A stretch of DNA of 36,396 nucleotides, from assembly GCF_021531665.1 (NCBI RefSeq), contig NZ_JADYUH010000019.1, positions 1 through 36,396 of the forward strand, read 5' to 3'. Below, in pieces: positions 16,850 to 25,905 of this stretch; positions within the stretch are counted from its first letter, which is position 1; each line of letters opens with the position of its first letter. The translations under genes were made by a program, and so were the position numbers. The stretch is from Prevotellamassilia timonensis (GTDB taxonomy: Bacteria > Bacteroidota > Bacteroidia > Bacteroidales > Bacteroidaceae). The notes under the pieces were generated by a model that saw only the letters and a program-made list of their open reading frames with translations, had not been told where the DNA came from and did no database searches.

Positions 16850-18052
16850 ATGGAAAAGAAAAAAGTAGTCGTCGCCTTCAGTGGCGGACTCGACACCTCC
16901 TACACCGTGATGTATCTCGCCCGCGAGAAGGGCTATGAAGTATATGCCGCCTGCGCCAACACCGGAGGCTTCAGCGCAGAACAACTGAAAACCAACGAAG
17001 AAAATGCCTACAAACTCGGCGCCACAAAATATGTCACCCTCGACGTAACGCAGGAGTACTACGAGAAGAGTCTGAAGTATATGGTCTTCGGAAACGTGCT
17101 CCGCAACAACGTCTATCCCATCTCCGTCAGTTCGGAACGCATCTTCCAAGGCATGGCAATTGCCCGCTACGCCAAGGAAATCGGTGCCAGTGCCATTGCC
17201 CACGGCTCCACCGGCGCGGGCAACGACCAAGTGCGCTTTGACATGACTTTCCTCGTCATGTGTCCCGACATGGAAATCATCACCCTCACCCGCGACAGCA
17301 ATCTTTCCCGCAAAGAAGAGGTGGACTATCTCAACGCCCATGGCTTCTTCGCCGACTTCACCAAGTTGAAATACTCCTACAACGTCGGCATCTGGGGCAC
17401 CAGCATCTGCGGCGGCGAAATTCTCGACAGCACGCAGGGACTGCCCGAATCCGCCTATCTCAAGCAAGTCACCAAGTCCGGTACCGAAGAGATGCGTCTG
17501 ACCTTTGAAAAGGGAGAACTGAAGGCGGTCAACGGAGAACGCTTCGACGACCCCATCAAAGCCATCTGCAAAGTGGAAGAAATCGGGGCAGCCTACGGCA
17601 TCGGGCGTGACATGCACGTCGGAGACACCATCATCGGCATCAAAGGACGTGTTGGCTTCGAAGCAGCAGCGCCCGCCCTCATCATCGGCGCACACCGTTT
17701 CCTTGAAAAATATACGCTCTCGAAGTGGCAGCAATACTGGAAAGACCAAGTCGCCAACTGGTATGGCATGTTCCTCCACGAGAGTCAGTACATGGAACCC
17801 GTCATGCGCGACATTGAAGCCATGCTGACCAGTTCCCAGCGTCACGTCAGCGGCACCGTCATCCTTGAACTCCGTCCCCTCGGTTTCCACACCGTGGGCG
17901 TTGACAGTCCGAACGACCTCGTCAAGTCAAAGTTGGGAGAATATGGCGAGACCCAGAAGGGTTGGACTGCCGACGATGCCAAAGGCTTCATCAAGGTGCT
18001 CAGCACGCCGCTCCGCGTCTTCTATGCCAACCACGAAGAGGAGGAAATCTAA
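16850..18052 (+). CDS. argG: Argininosuccinate synthase
   Basis: 400 residues. ArgG joins citrulline and aspartate with ATP to form argininosuccinate, the second-last step to arginine. The N-terminal P-loop AFSGGLDTSYTV is at about residues 8-19. Further conserved stretches are RYAKEIGASAIAHGSTGAGN with DQVRFDMTF (ATP and citrulline site) and the aspartate-binding FADFTKLKYSYNVGIWG region. Length is normal. The gene lies 42 bp after the acyltransferase and 29 bp before argC, on the same strand, so co-transcription is likely. Confidence 0.95.
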   Translation: MEKKKVVVAFSGGLDTSYTVMYLAREKGYEVYAACANTGGFSAEQLKTNEENAYKLGATKYVTLDVTQEYYEKSLKYMVFGNVLRNNVYPISVSSERIFQGMAIARYAKEIGASAIAHGSTGAGNDQVRFDMTFLVMCPDMEIITLTRDSNLSRKEEVDYLNAHGFFADFTKLKYSYNVGIWGTSICGGEILDSTQGLPESAYLKQVTKSGTEEMRLTFEKGELKAVNGERFDDPIKAICKVEEIGAAYGIGRDMHVGDTIIGIKGRVGFEAAAPALIIGAHRFLEKYTLSKWQQYWKDQVANWYGMFLHESQYMEPVMRDIEAMLTSSQRHVSGTVILELRPLGFHTVGVDSPNDLVKSKLGEYGETQKGWTADDAKGFIKVLSTPLRVFYANHEEEEI

Positions 18053-18081
18053 GCCGCACGGATTCTCCTGCTCCATAATTA

Positions 18082-19059
18082 TTGAGAAATATGATTAGAA
18101 TCGGAATCATCGGCGGCGCCGGCTACACTGCCGGCGAACTCTGCCGCCTTCTCTTGAATCACCCCGAAGCAGAAATCGTTTTCGTCAACAGCGAAAGCAA
18201 CGCGGGCAACCTGCTCACCGATGTCCACGAAGGACTCTACGGAGAGACTGACCTGCGCTTCACCGACAAACTCCCCTTTGAGGACGTGGATGTGGTCTTC
18301 TTCTGCTTTGGTCACGGCAAAAGCACTCAATTCCTTTCCGAACACTACATTCCCGCCGACATCCGCATCATTGACCTCGCCCAGGACTTCCGCCTTGCCG
18401 CTGAGGACAATGACTATGTCTATGGCTTGCCGGAGTTGAACCGCAACTTGATTTGCGGCGCGCAACACATCGCCAACCCCGGCTGCTTCGCCACCTGCAT
18501 TCAACTCGGGCTGTTGCCGCTGGCGGAAGCCGGACTGCTTCAAGGCGACGTTAGCGTGAATGCCATCACGGGCAGCACCGGCGCCGGCGTGAAGCCTTCC
18601 GCAACGACCCACTTTTCGTGGCGTACGGGAAACATGAGCATCTACAAACCGTTTGCGCATCAGCACGTGCCGGAAATCAAACAGTCGCTCCGACAACTTC
18701 AGCCGAATTTCACGGGAGAGATTGACTTCATTCCCTATCGCGGTGACTTCCCCCGCGGAATCTTTGCCACGGAAGTGCTGACCTGCGACGCGCCCATCGA
18801 GGAAATTGAAACGCTCTTCACCGACTTCTATTCTGAAGCGCCTTTCACTCACTACGTCACCCGTGCCATTGACATGAAACAGGTCATCAACACGAACAAG
18901 TGTCTCATTCATGCCGAGAAACACGGCAACAAGTTGCTCATCACCGCCTGCATCGACAACCTGCTCAAAGGAGCATCAGGACAGGCACTCCAAAACATGA
19001 ATCTCATGTTTGGACTGGAGGAAACCACCGGGTTGCGCCTCAAACCCATCGCATTCTGA
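18082..19059 (+). CDS. argC: N-acyl-gamma-glutamyl-phosphate reductase
   Basis: 325 residues. ArgC reduces N-acylglutamyl phosphate to the semialdehyde with NADPH. The Rossmann glycine motif GIIGGAGYTAGELCRLL opens the protein. The catalytic cysteine is in NPGCFATCIQLGLLPL at about residues 132-147, and GSTGAGVKPSATTHFSW and HQHVPEI are the other family blocks. The protein is slightly short because, as in some Bacteroidota, it belongs to the compact ArgC type. In Bacteroides the natural acyl group is thought to be succinyl; nothing in the sequence settles this. It lies 29 bp after argG and 77 bp before argD. Confidence 0.95.
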   Translation: MRNMIRIGIIGGAGYTAGELCRLLLNHPEAEIVFVNSESNAGNLLTDVHEGLYGETDLRFTDKLPFEDVDVVFFCFGHGKSTQFLSEHYIPADIRIIDLAQDFRLAAEDNDYVYGLPELNRNLICGAQHIANPGCFATCIQLGLLPLAEAGLLQGDVSVNAITGSTGAGVKPSATTHFSWRTGNMSIYKPFAHQHVPEIKQSLRQLQPNFTGEIDFIPYRGDFPRGIFATEVLTCDAPIEEIETLFTDFYSEAPFTHYVTRAIDMKQVINTNKCLIHAEKHGNKLLITACIDNLLKGASGQALQNMNLMFGLEETTGLRLKPIAF

Positions 19060-19136
19060 CGAACAAGTCTCCCCTCACTCCTCTCCATCTCTCACCTCCT
19101 CTCAACTTTCTCTTCTGCGGTTTTCCGCCATAGTCT

Positions 19137-20279
19137 ATGTCACTTTTTCCTGTATATCCTCTTTTCCCCGTTGAAATTGTTCAAGGCAAAGGATGTCGCG
19201 TTTGGGATGCGGAAGGTCATGAATACCTTGACCTCTACGGCGGTCATGCCGTCATCAGCATCGGCCACGCTCATCCGACATACGTGGAAGCCATCTCGCG
19301 TCAAGTGGCGAAACTTGGTTTCTACTCAAACTCTGTCATCAACTCCCTGCAAGAAGAACTGGGGCGACGTCTTCCCCAAGCAGCAGGCTATCCCGATTTC
19401 TCGCTCTTCCTCGTCAACTCCGGTGCAGAAGCCAATGAAAACGCGTTGAAACTGGCATCTTTCCACACGGGAAGAAGTCGTGTGCTCGCCGCCTCGAAGG
19501 CTTTCCACGGACGCACCTCTTTGGCGGTTGAAGCCACCGACAACCCCAAAATCGTGGCACCCATCAACGCCAACGGTCACGTCACCTTCCTCCCGCTGAA
19601 CGACCTTCCCGCCTTTGAAGCCGAACTTCGCAAGGGCGACGTTGCTGCCGTCATCGTGGAGTGCATCCAAGGCGTCGGCGGCATCCGCCTCGCCACCGCG
19701 GAATTCATGCAGGGACTTCGGAAACTCTGCGACGAAACCGGCACCGTGCTCATCTGCGACGAGATTCAGTGCGGCTACGGCCGCTCGGGACGCTTCTTCG
19801 CCCACCAGCACCTTGGCGTCACGCCCGACCTCGTCACCTGTGCCAAAGGAATCGCCAACGGCTTCCCGATGGGTGCCGTTCTCATCTCGCCGAAGTTTGA
19901 AGCCACCTACGGCATGCTTGGCACGACTTTCGGTGGCAATCACCTCGGCTGCGCCGCCGCACTCGCCGTGTTGGACGTGATGGAGGCTGAACAACTGACT
20001 GCCAATGCTGCCCGCGTCGGAGACTTCCTGTTGCAAGCATTCCGTGAACTTCAGTCCCGCTGTCCTCACATCACCAACGTCAGAGGGCGCGGTTTGATGA
20101 TTGGCATTGAGTTTGACCAGCCCATCAAGGAGATGCGCGGCAGTCTTGTGCGTGATTTCCACGTGTTCACCGGAGCCGCCTCCACCAACATCCTGCGTCT
20201 GCTCCCGCCCCTCTGCCTCACCGAAGCGGAAGCCCGCGAAGCCGTGGCGAAGATTGAAGAAGCCGTGAAGAAGATGTGA
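19137..20279 (+). CDS. argD: N-acylornithine aminotransferase
   Basis: 380 residues, a class III PLP-dependent aminotransferase. It converts N-acylglutamate semialdehyde to N-acylornithine with glutamate as amino donor. Seen are the PLP phosphate-binding NSGAEANENALKLA (about 94-107), the aspartate in LICDEIQCGYGRSG (about 205-218) and the Schiff-base lysine in TCAKGIANGFPMGA (Lys237). The length is on the short side of the family (about 375-400). It is the last gene of the arginine block and is followed by a 19-bp hairpin. argB, the carbamoyltransferase and the deacylase are not in the window. Confidence 0.93.
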   Translation: MSLFPVYPLFPVEIVQGKGCRVWDAEGHEYLDLYGGHAVISIGHAHPTYVEAISRQVAKLGFYSNSVINSLQEELGRRLPQAAGYPDFSLFLVNSGAEANENALKLASFHTGRSRVLAASKAFHGRTSLAVEATDNPKIVAPINANGHVTFLPLNDLPAFEAELRKGDVAAVIVECIQGVGGIRLATAEFMQGLRKLCDETGTVLICDEIQCGYGRSGRFFAHQHLGVTPDLVTCAKGIANGFPMGAVLISPKFEATYGMLGTTFGGNHLGCAAALAVLDVMEAEQLTANAARVGDFLLQAFRELQSRCPHITNVRGRGLMIGIEFDQPIKEMRGSLVRDFHVFTGAASTNILRLLPPLCLTEAEAREAVAKIEEAVKKM

Positions 20280-20340
20280 TTTGAACTTCCTCGCGCTCCA
20301 TAGCGACAGGATTGCTGCCTTGCAAGTTTACTTCCAAGAT

Positions 20341-20398
20341 ATTTGAACGCCGTCTCAACCAATCGAATTTTCCGGTTTTGTTGAGACGGCGTTCAAAT
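20341..20398. terminator. Hairpin between argD and the hydrolase gene
   Basis: ATTTGAACGCCGTCTCAAC (20341-20359) is perfectly complementary to 20380-20398, with a 20-nt loop. It lies between convergent genes and probably ends both transcripts. The remaining gap to 20503 holds only a short GCGTCACGG direct repeat. Confidence 0.65.
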
Positions 20399-20503
20399 TG
20401 TTAGGTGGAATTTTGGAAGCGTCACGGGGGCGTCACGGAAGTACTTGACACTGTCAAATTGGGGTCAAGAAATCTCGCCGACTTTTTACCGAACAGTCAC
20501 GTT

Positions 20504-21937
20504 TCACAAACTCTCGCGACCGTAGGCATCGACGGCGGTGAGGACATAAGTGGAATGAAGCAGGGAGGGGAGCGCAGGCGTCAGTGAAAAGGAGGTGTCG
20601 GTGAGGTGGTCCGCCACGACCACCGCGTCGCGACCGGCATCCAGACGATAGAGGCGATAGTGCACCGGCGTCGTCGCCGTGATTGCATTCCAAGAGAAGT
20701 GGAGCGTTTTCCCCTCCCGTTCCACCCGAAGTTCGGGAGCAGCGGGCGCAGCGGAGGTGTCGGATGCCACGGGCGAGATGGGCGGCACAAGTGCCGGTTG
20801 GGAGTAGAAGTCCGTGCGAAGCCAAGAGAACAGCCCCTTCACATCGTTCAAAAGAAAACGGGTGCGGAAGAAGGCGTGACCACCCAGTCCCATCATGCGG
20901 CTCACAGACATCTGGCGCGTGACGACGTGGAGATCCCAATTCTTTTCAGAGGGAGAAAGGAAGTAGATGCCGAGTCCGGGAATGACGCGCCCCGGTCCTT
21001 CGTTCTCTTTCCAGTCGGCAAGGAAGGGATAGAAGTGACGCCCGTCAAAATACATCATCGGGAAGAGCCAGTCCATCCAACCTTTTGCGAGCCACGCCTG
21101 AGCGTCTTGACTCACGGCGTCGCGGGCGTTCCATCCGAAAGAAGAGGCGCGGGGAAGGTCGGCATATTTCCCGACGGGCGAGCAACTGAGTTTGACCCAG
21201 GGGCGCACGCCCTTGACCGCATCGGCGACCGCTTTCACACAGCGGTCCACGTTCTGCTTGCGCCAAGCCGACTTGGAGAGTCCGGCTGGTGCGAGGCGGC
21301 GAAAGTCGGCATCGTCGCGGAAGGGAATCGTGTGTTCGGGATAGCGAATATAGTCTAAGTGAATGCCATCAACCTCGTAGTTTTCCACTATTTCGCGACA
21401 GAGTTTGGCGAGATAGTCTGCGATGGCAGGCAGTGCGGGATTCATGTACCATTCCTCCCCGGCGCGGCGGCAGAGTTCCGGGCGCATTTTGGCAAGTCCG
21501 CGGTTGCCGAGACGTTTCATCGCACCGTCCTTTCCGATGGGGAACGCCACGACCCAGGCGTGGAGTTCCATGCCGCGTTTGTGGCATTCGTCGAGGGCGA
21601 AGCGCAGGGGGTCGTAAGGCGGAGTTCGTCCCGGTGCGCCGGCAAAGACGCCGTCGTAGGGTTCGAGGGCGGAAGGATAGGCTGTGGTGGCTCGGAGTCG
21701 GGTTTGGAAAAGTACAACGTTGATGCCGATGGTCTGCAGTTGGTCCAACATTCGGCACAGTTCTCTTTGTTGTCGTTTCGCGGAGGCGGCGTCGGTAGCG
21801 GGACGGGAGGGCCAGTCCAAGCCGGAGATGGTGGTGAGCCAGACGGCACGAATTTCGCGGGGCACGGAAGCCACCTCGGCTGCAGAAGCAAACGTGGCGG
21901 CGCAAAGGAAAAAGAGCAGGAAAAGGAATCTACGCAT
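20504..21937 (-). CDS. Secreted glycoside hydrolase, GHL10/DUF187 type
   Basis: 477 residues from MRRFLFLLFFLC at 21937, chosen because it begins a signal peptide ending near FASAAEV. The longer frame to 22075 would add 46 residues encoded by the 40-bp repeat upstream. The family opening is clear: REIRAVWLTTISGLDWPS, then TIGINVVLFQTRLRATTAYP and ALDECHKRGMELHAWVV. VDGIHLDYIRYPEH at about 205 carries the barrel-strand acidic residues. GHL10 proteins are TIM-barrel enzymes thought to act on glycans such as peptidoglycan or glucosaminoglycans. A fibronectin type III-like segment (LHFSWNAITATTPVHYRLYR) lies near residues 405-475. It is 134 bp downstream of the TPR gene on the same strand. Confidence 0.88.
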   Translation of the reverse strand: MRRFLFLLFFLCAATFASAAEVASVPREIRAVWLTTISGLDWPSRPATDAASAKRQQRELCRMLDQLQTIGINVVLFQTRLRATTAYPSALEPYDGVFAGAPGRTPPYDPLRFALDECHKRGMELHAWVVAFPIGKDGAMKRLGNRGLAKMRPELCRRAGEEWYMNPALPAIADYLAKLCREIVENYEVDGIHLDYIRYPEHTIPFRDDADFRRLAPAGLSKSAWRKQNVDRCVKAVADAVKGVRPWVKLSCSPVGKYADLPRASSFGWNARDAVSQDAQAWLAKGWMDWLFPMMYFDGRHFYPFLADWKENEGPGRVIPGLGIYFLSPSEKNWDLHVVTRQMSVSRMMGLGGHAFFRTRFLLNDVKGLFSWLRTDFYSQPALVPPISPVASDTSAAPAAPELRVEREGKTLHFSWNAITATTPVHYRLYRLDAGRDAVVVADHLTDTSFSLTPALPSLLHSTYVLTAVDAYGRESL

Positions 21938-21968
21938 CTGTCGGACTAAAGGAGAGAACACATTATAT

Positions 21969-22050
21969 ATTATATAAGCAAGCGTGAGGAAACGCGGCGC
22001 GGCACGTAATATATAAGCAAGCGTGTGAGAAAACGCGGCGCGGCGCGACA
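21969..22050. repeat. Two tandem copies of a 40-bp unit
   Basis: TATATAAGCAAGCGTG followed by an AAACGCGGCGCGGC block occurs twice in tandem between the TPR gene and the hydrolase, with small differences (GAGG against TGAGAA). The unit combines an AT-rich and a GC-rich half. It lies upstream of the signal peptide and may carry a promoter or leader structure. Confidence 0.8.
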
Positions 22051-22071
22051 TGTTTTCCTCGCTCGCCGGGT

Positions 22072-23013
22072 TCATCGCACGAGCATGCGGAGCGACTGCA
22101 CCATTCCGGTCGGCATTCCCAATTCAACGGCTTTGTCAAGGTCACGGGCTGCGGCGCGTTTTTCGCCCAACGTGATGAGCACGCGGGCTCGTTCCACGAA
22201 GAGCGACGCGTCGTTGGGGCAAAGTTCGATGAGGCGGTCGTAGTCCCCCTTGGCGGGTTGCAACATATTCAGTTGCGTTTGTACTTCCGCCCTTGTGCGC
22301 AGGGCATCGAGGTGGTCGGGATTTGCGGAAACAATGGCGTTCAGTCGGTTCAGCGATTCGACTGACTGCCCCATTTGGAGGAGGATGAGGGCTTCGAGCA
22401 GCCGTGCGTTGACGTTGTCGGGGCGCAGGCGAAGGTGCTGCAGCAACTCGGATTTTGCTTCGACAAAGCGGTGGGCGGCATAGTAGCCTGCGGCGCAGAC
22501 GAAGTGAGCGCGTGCTTTCATCTCACGAGAGATTTCCTCGTCCGATTCAAGCACCTTTTTGGCATCTTCGACCGCCTCGGCGTCTTTTCCGTTTTGAAGA
22601 TAGGCTTCGCCTCGGGCAAGTCTTGCATCGACATAGTCGGGATGTTTCTTGAGGATGTCGGTCAGCGTCTTCTCCGCCTTTTTGCTTTCTCCGCGCGCCA
22701 TTTCTATCAGTGCGAGATTATAGCGCAGTACGTGGTTGCCGGGTGCATCGGGGCGCAGTTTGATGGCGCGTTTCAGATTCTCTTCCGCTTCGTTGAGTGA
22801 GTCTGCGGCGAGGGAGGTGAATCCGCTGCGCACGAGCCCGACGTATGCCACGGAGTCTCGGCGGGCGATTTCCGCCATGCGCGCCTCGGCTTTGTAGTCG
22901 TCAATGGTTTTGGCTCGCACCTTTCCGCCTTTTTCCAAGTCGATGATGGTTTGTGCGGTGGCAGGCGCGGCGGTCAGAAAGAGACCGAAAAGAACAAGCA
23001 GCAGGTTTTTCAT
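22072..23013 (-). CDS. Secreted tetratricopeptide-repeat protein
   Basis: 313 residues with an N-terminal signal peptide (MKNLLLVLFGLFLTAAPATA). Several 34-residue TPR units follow, recognised by W/L-G-Y/A-P spacing: for example SLNEAEENLKRAIKLRPDAP, KAEKTLTDILKKHPDYVDAR, and the last PAKGDYDRLIELCPNDASLF. TPR domains mediate protein-protein contacts; the partner is unknown. It lies upstream of the hydrolase on the same strand. A MITE-like element ends only 13 bp before its start, so its native promoter has been separated or replaced. Confidence 0.85.
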   Translation of the reverse strand: MKNLLLVLFGLFLTAAPATAQTIIDLEKGGKVRAKTIDDYKAEARMAEIARRDSVAYVGLVRSGFTSLAADSLNEAEENLKRAIKLRPDAPGNHVLRYNLALIEMARGESKKAEKTLTDILKKHPDYVDARLARGEAYLQNGKDAEAVEDAKKVLESDEEISREMKARAHFVCAAGYYAAHRFVEAKSELLQHLRLRPDNVNARLLEALILLQMGQSVESLNRLNAIVSANPDHLDALRTRAEVQTQLNMLQPAKGDYDRLIELCPNDASLFVERARVLITLGEKRAAARDLDKAVELGMPTGMVQSLRMLVR

Positions 23014-23026
23014 GTGAATTATTCAA

Positions 23027-23217
23027 GGGGTGTTCTAAAAATTAGGTTGAGTTGATTTTTGATTTCTTAGAGATGAACTTTTGTCAGTTGAGGAAGGAGC
23101 ATAGCGGGCTATGTGACTGACGAAACTTACAAAAGGGCGCGCTAAGAAACGAAAAGCGACCAAAACGTAAGCACTTTCTTTTGAACGTTCCTTATCCCGT
23201 AATTTTTAGAACACCCC
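23027..23217. mobile_element. MITE-like element with TSD TTCAA
   Basis: Perfect 18-bp terminal inverted repeats GGGGTGTTCTAAAAATTA lie at 23027-23044 and 23200-23217, flanked by TTCAA on both sides (23022-23026 and 23218-23222), as expected of a 5-bp target duplication. The 191-bp element has no open frame. Its inside is also partly palindromic (for example CATAGC next to GGCTATG, and CTTTTGTCAGT against ACTGAC..AAAAG). The parent transposase family is not identified. It would be moved by a transposase acting in trans. Confidence 0.8.
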
Positions 23218-23226
23218 TTCAAGAAA

Positions 23227-23288
23227 ACTCCCGCTCATTTGCCTGTCCGAGACAAGGAAATGAAGGTGCGGAGGCAAAGAGCGGGAGT
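23227..23288 (-). terminator. Hairpin downstream of malic enzyme
   Basis: ACTCCCGCTCATTTGCCT (23227-23244) pairs with AGGCAAAGAGCGGGAGT (23272-23288) with one bulged base. It begins 38 bp after the malic enzyme stop on the minus strand and fits a Rho-independent-type stem, although the loop is long (27 nt). Confidence 0.6.
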
Positions 23289-23325
23289 GGGTTCATGAGA
23301 CACAAAGTTCGGTGATGACGCTTCG

Positions 23326-25614
23326 TCATCCCTGTGTTTTTTTCTCCATGACGATGGCGTCAATCACAGCCACGGCGGTGACGTTGACGATGTCGCGGAC
23401 GGAACTTTCAAAGTCGGTGAAGTGAATCGGCTTGTTCAGTCCCATCTGTACGGGCCCGATGACTTCTCCTTCTTCAAAGAAGTTTTTGATTATCTTGTAG
23501 GAGGAGTTCGCGGCAGAGAGATTGGGGAAGACGAGTGTGTTCACGTCCATTCCCTTCAGCGTGTTGAACGGGTATTTCTCATCGCGGAGTTCTTTGTCCA
23601 TGGCAAAGTTGAGTTGCATTTCGCCGTCGATTGCCATGTCGGGGCACTCTTGGTGCATTCTTTTGATGACGTGTGCGACGCGCTCTGCACTTCCTTCGGT
23701 GTCGGTTCCGAAGTTGGAGTAGGAAAGCATGGCGACCACCGGTGTGCGGTTGAAGAAGCGTACGGTGGAAGCGGAGAGTCGGGCAATGTCGTAGAGCGTT
23801 TCTTCGTCGGGGTGACGGTTGATGAGCGTGTCAGCGACGAAGAGGATGCCCTTCTTGGAGTTGATGAGGTGCATGGTTCCGAAGTGGTTGTAGCCTTCGC
23901 GAATACCGATGACCTCGTTGGCGACTTTGATGGTGTTAGAATATTTGGTGTAGAGACCGGTGATGAAGGCGTCCGCTTCGCCTGTCTCAACCATCATCAT
24001 GCCGAAGTAGTTTCTTTCATACATTTTGTCCTCTGCCTCCTGCGGCGTGTAGCCTTTTCTTTCCATTTTCTTGGCGAAGATGGAAGCGTAGCGGTGTCTG
24101 CGCTCGTTTTGGTTGTCGTTGCGGAGGTTGAGAATTTCGATTCCTTCGAGGTTGAGTTTGAGGTTTTCGGCAATGGCACGGATTTGCACGTCGTTTCCCA
24201 GGAGGATGGGGAAGCAGATTCCCTCTTCCTTGGCTCTGACAGCGGCTTCGAGCATGGTGGGGTGTGTTCCCTCGGCGAAGACGACACGTTTGGGGTTGGA
24301 GCGAGCGGTGTCGTAGAGGTTCTGGGTGAACTTACTTTCCTGTCCCATCAGTTCGCGCAAGTGTTGGCGATAGGCTTTCCAGTCCTGAATCGGTCGGCGC
24401 GCCACGCCGCTGTCCATTGCCGCTTTGGCGACTGCCATGGAGACCTCGGTGATGAGGCGTGGATCAACGGGTTTGGGAATGAAATAGTCGGGTCCGAAGG
24501 AGAAGTTACGGACGTGGTAGGCGCGGTTGACGATGTCGGGCACCGGGCGACGTGCCAGGTCGGCGATGGCGCGTGCTGCCGCCATTTTCATCTCTTCGTT
24601 GATGGCTTTCGCGGCTGTGTCGAGCGCACCGCGGAAGATGTAGGGGAAGCCGATGACGTTGTTGATTTGGTTGGGATAGTCCGTGCGTCCCGTGCTCATC
24701 AGCACGTCGGGTCGGGCAGCCATGGCGTCTTCATAGGAGATTTCGGGCACGGGGTTGGCAAGCGCGAAGATGATGGGGTTGGACGCCATGGAGCGCACCA
24801 TGTCTTGTGTCAGGATGTTTCCTTTGGAGAGACCGACGAAGACGTCGGCGTCGCGCACGGCTTCGGCAAGCGTGTGGATGTCGGTGCGGGTGGTGGCAAA
24901 TTCGCGTTTCTGTTCCGTCAGGTTGGGACGGTCGGCAGTGATGACGCCTTTGGAGTCGAGCATGACGACGTTCTCGTGGCGTGCGCCGAAGGCACAGTAG
25001 AGGCGAGTGCAGGAAATGGCTGCTGCGCCGGCACCGTTCACGACGATTTTGGCGTCTTCGATTTTCTTTCCCGCCACATCGAGCGCATTGATGAGACCGG
25101 CGGCAGAGATGATGGCTGTGCCGTGCTGGTCGTCGTGCATGACGGGGATGTCGAGTTCTGCTTTCAGGCGTTGTTCAATTTCAAAGCACTCGGGGGCTTT
25201 GATGTCTTCGAGGTTGATGCCTCCGAAGGTTGGAGCAATCGCCTTGACGGCAGCGATGAATTTCTCGGGGTCTTTCTCATCGACTTCAATGTCGAAGGCA
25301 TCGACGCCGGCGTATATTTTGAAAAGAAGGCTCTTTCCTTCCATCACGGGTTTACCGCTCATCGCACCGATGTCGCCGAGTCCGAGGACTGCCGTGCCGT
25401 TGGAAATGACTGCCACAAGGTTACCCTTGTTCGTATAGCGGTAGGCATCCTGCGGGTTTTGCTGAATTTCGAGACACGGCTCTGCCACGCCGGGCGAATA
25501 GGCGAGTGAGAGGTCTGTCTGGGTGCGATAGGGCTTGGTGGGTACTACCTCAATCTTGCCCGGCTTTCCCATCTCGTGATAGTGGAGCGCTGCTTCTTTT
25601 GTGATTTTAACCAT
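23326..25614 (-). CDS. maeB: NADP-dependent malic enzyme fused to a phosphotransacetylase domain
   Basis: 762 residues from MVKITKEAALHYHE at 25614; the longer frame to 25680 would run into the promoter. The enzyme decarboxylates malate to pyruvate and makes NADPH. The malic domain begins with the family opening SLAYSPGVAEPCLEI and continues with ISNGTAVLGLGDIGAMSGKP, the catalytic EDIKAPECFEIE and VMHDDQHGTAIISAAGL. A Rossmann NAD(P) site follows (VVNGAGAAAISC). The C-terminal third resembles phosphotransacetylase (RVVFAEGTHPTMLEAA at about 420, and ANSSYKIIK). It is usually inactive as a transacetylase and acts as an allosteric sensor of acetyl-CoA in MaeB proteins. Confidence 0.95.
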   Translation of the reverse strand: MVKITKEAALHYHEMGKPGKIEVVPTKPYRTQTDLSLAYSPGVAEPCLEIQQNPQDAYRYTNKGNLVAVISNGTAVLGLGDIGAMSGKPVMEGKSLLFKIYAGVDAFDIEVDEKDPEKFIAAVKAIAPTFGGINLEDIKAPECFEIEQRLKAELDIPVMHDDQHGTAIISAAGLINALDVAGKKIEDAKIVVNGAGAAAISCTRLYCAFGARHENVVMLDSKGVITADRPNLTEQKREFATTRTDIHTLAEAVRDADVFVGLSKGNILTQDMVRSMASNPIIFALANPVPEISYEDAMAARPDVLMSTGRTDYPNQINNVIGFPYIFRGALDTAAKAINEEMKMAAARAIADLARRPVPDIVNRAYHVRNFSFGPDYFIPKPVDPRLITEVSMAVAKAAMDSGVARRPIQDWKAYRQHLRELMGQESKFTQNLYDTARSNPKRVVFAEGTHPTMLEAAVRAKEEGICFPILLGNDVQIRAIAENLKLNLEGIEILNLRNDNQNERRHRYASIFAKKMERKGYTPQEAEDKMYERNYFGMMMVETGEADAFITGLYTKYSNTIKVANEVIGIREGYNHFGTMHLINSKKGILFVADTLINRHPDEETLYDIARLSASTVRFFNRTPVVAMLSYSNFGTDTEGSAERVAHVIKRMHQECPDMAIDGEMQLNFAMDKELRDEKYPFNTLKGMDVNTLVFPNLSAANSSYKIIKNFFEEGEVIGPVQMGLNKPIHFTDFESSVRDIVNVTAVAVIDAIVMEKKTQG

Positions 25615-25649
25615 GATCAGTGTTTGTGTTGTGGGTTTGAAAAACGAAG

Positions 25650-25681
25650 CAAAATTACGGAATTGGGACTGAACGGACAAA
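25650..25681 (-). promoter_or_regulatory. maeB promoter, TTTG-N20-TAATTTTG
   Basis: On the minus strand TTTG (25681-25678) is followed after exactly 20 bp by TAATTTTG (25657-25650). Both elements and the spacing match the Bacteroidota consensus TTTG-N19-21-TAnnTTTG. The start would lie about 30 nt before the ATG at 25614. This is the best promoter in the window and fixes the gene start. Confidence 0.78.
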
Positions 25682-25765
25682 GTTTGAGGTTTAATGAATG
25701 AAAAACGAACACTTTTTTTGCGGCTTGTGCCACCTGCCCGCGCCTTTTTCCGCCTCTAACCGAGA

Positions 25766-25819
25766 CAGAGGGACAGGTACATTGACCCTGCATGGTGAAC
25801 AAACGAACCTGTCCCTCTG
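25766..25819. repeat. Inverted repeat CAGAGGGACAGGT
   Basis: CAGAGGGACAGGT (25766-25778) and ACCTGTCCCTCTG (25807-25819) are perfectly complementary with a 28-nt loop. The loop carries CATTGACCCTGCATGGT. It lies between maeB and the interrupted four-helix gene. It resembles a dispersed hairpin repeat that I have seen in Bacteroidota; this is recollection, not a search. Confidence 0.55.
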
Positions 25820-25842
25820 ACCCTTTGATGATTCTTTTTGCG

Positions 25843-25905
25843 TTCTTGACGTACTTATCATTCTTGACGTTCTTGACGTTCTTATCGTTCTTGACGTTCT
25901 TATCG
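25843..25905. repeat. 18-bp tandem repeat next to the four-helix gene stop
   Basis: The unit TTCTTGACGTTCTTATCG occurs about 3.5 times (variant copy at 25843-25860, half copy at 25861-25869, identical copies at 25870 and 25888). The array abuts the stop codon of the four-helix gene at 25906-25908. In the opposite-frame reading it would give a TSR-rich repeat, but no gene there is supported. Confidence 0.85.

Noticed and set aside
16829-17890. 353-codon minus-strand frame opposite argG
   Set aside because: Antisense of an unambiguous argininosuccinate synthase.
23422-25509. 695-codon open frame on the plus strand opposite malic enzyme
   Set aside because: It is the antisense shadow of a clear malic enzyme. 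The translation is low-complexity, with V, G, D and E repeats, and matches no family.
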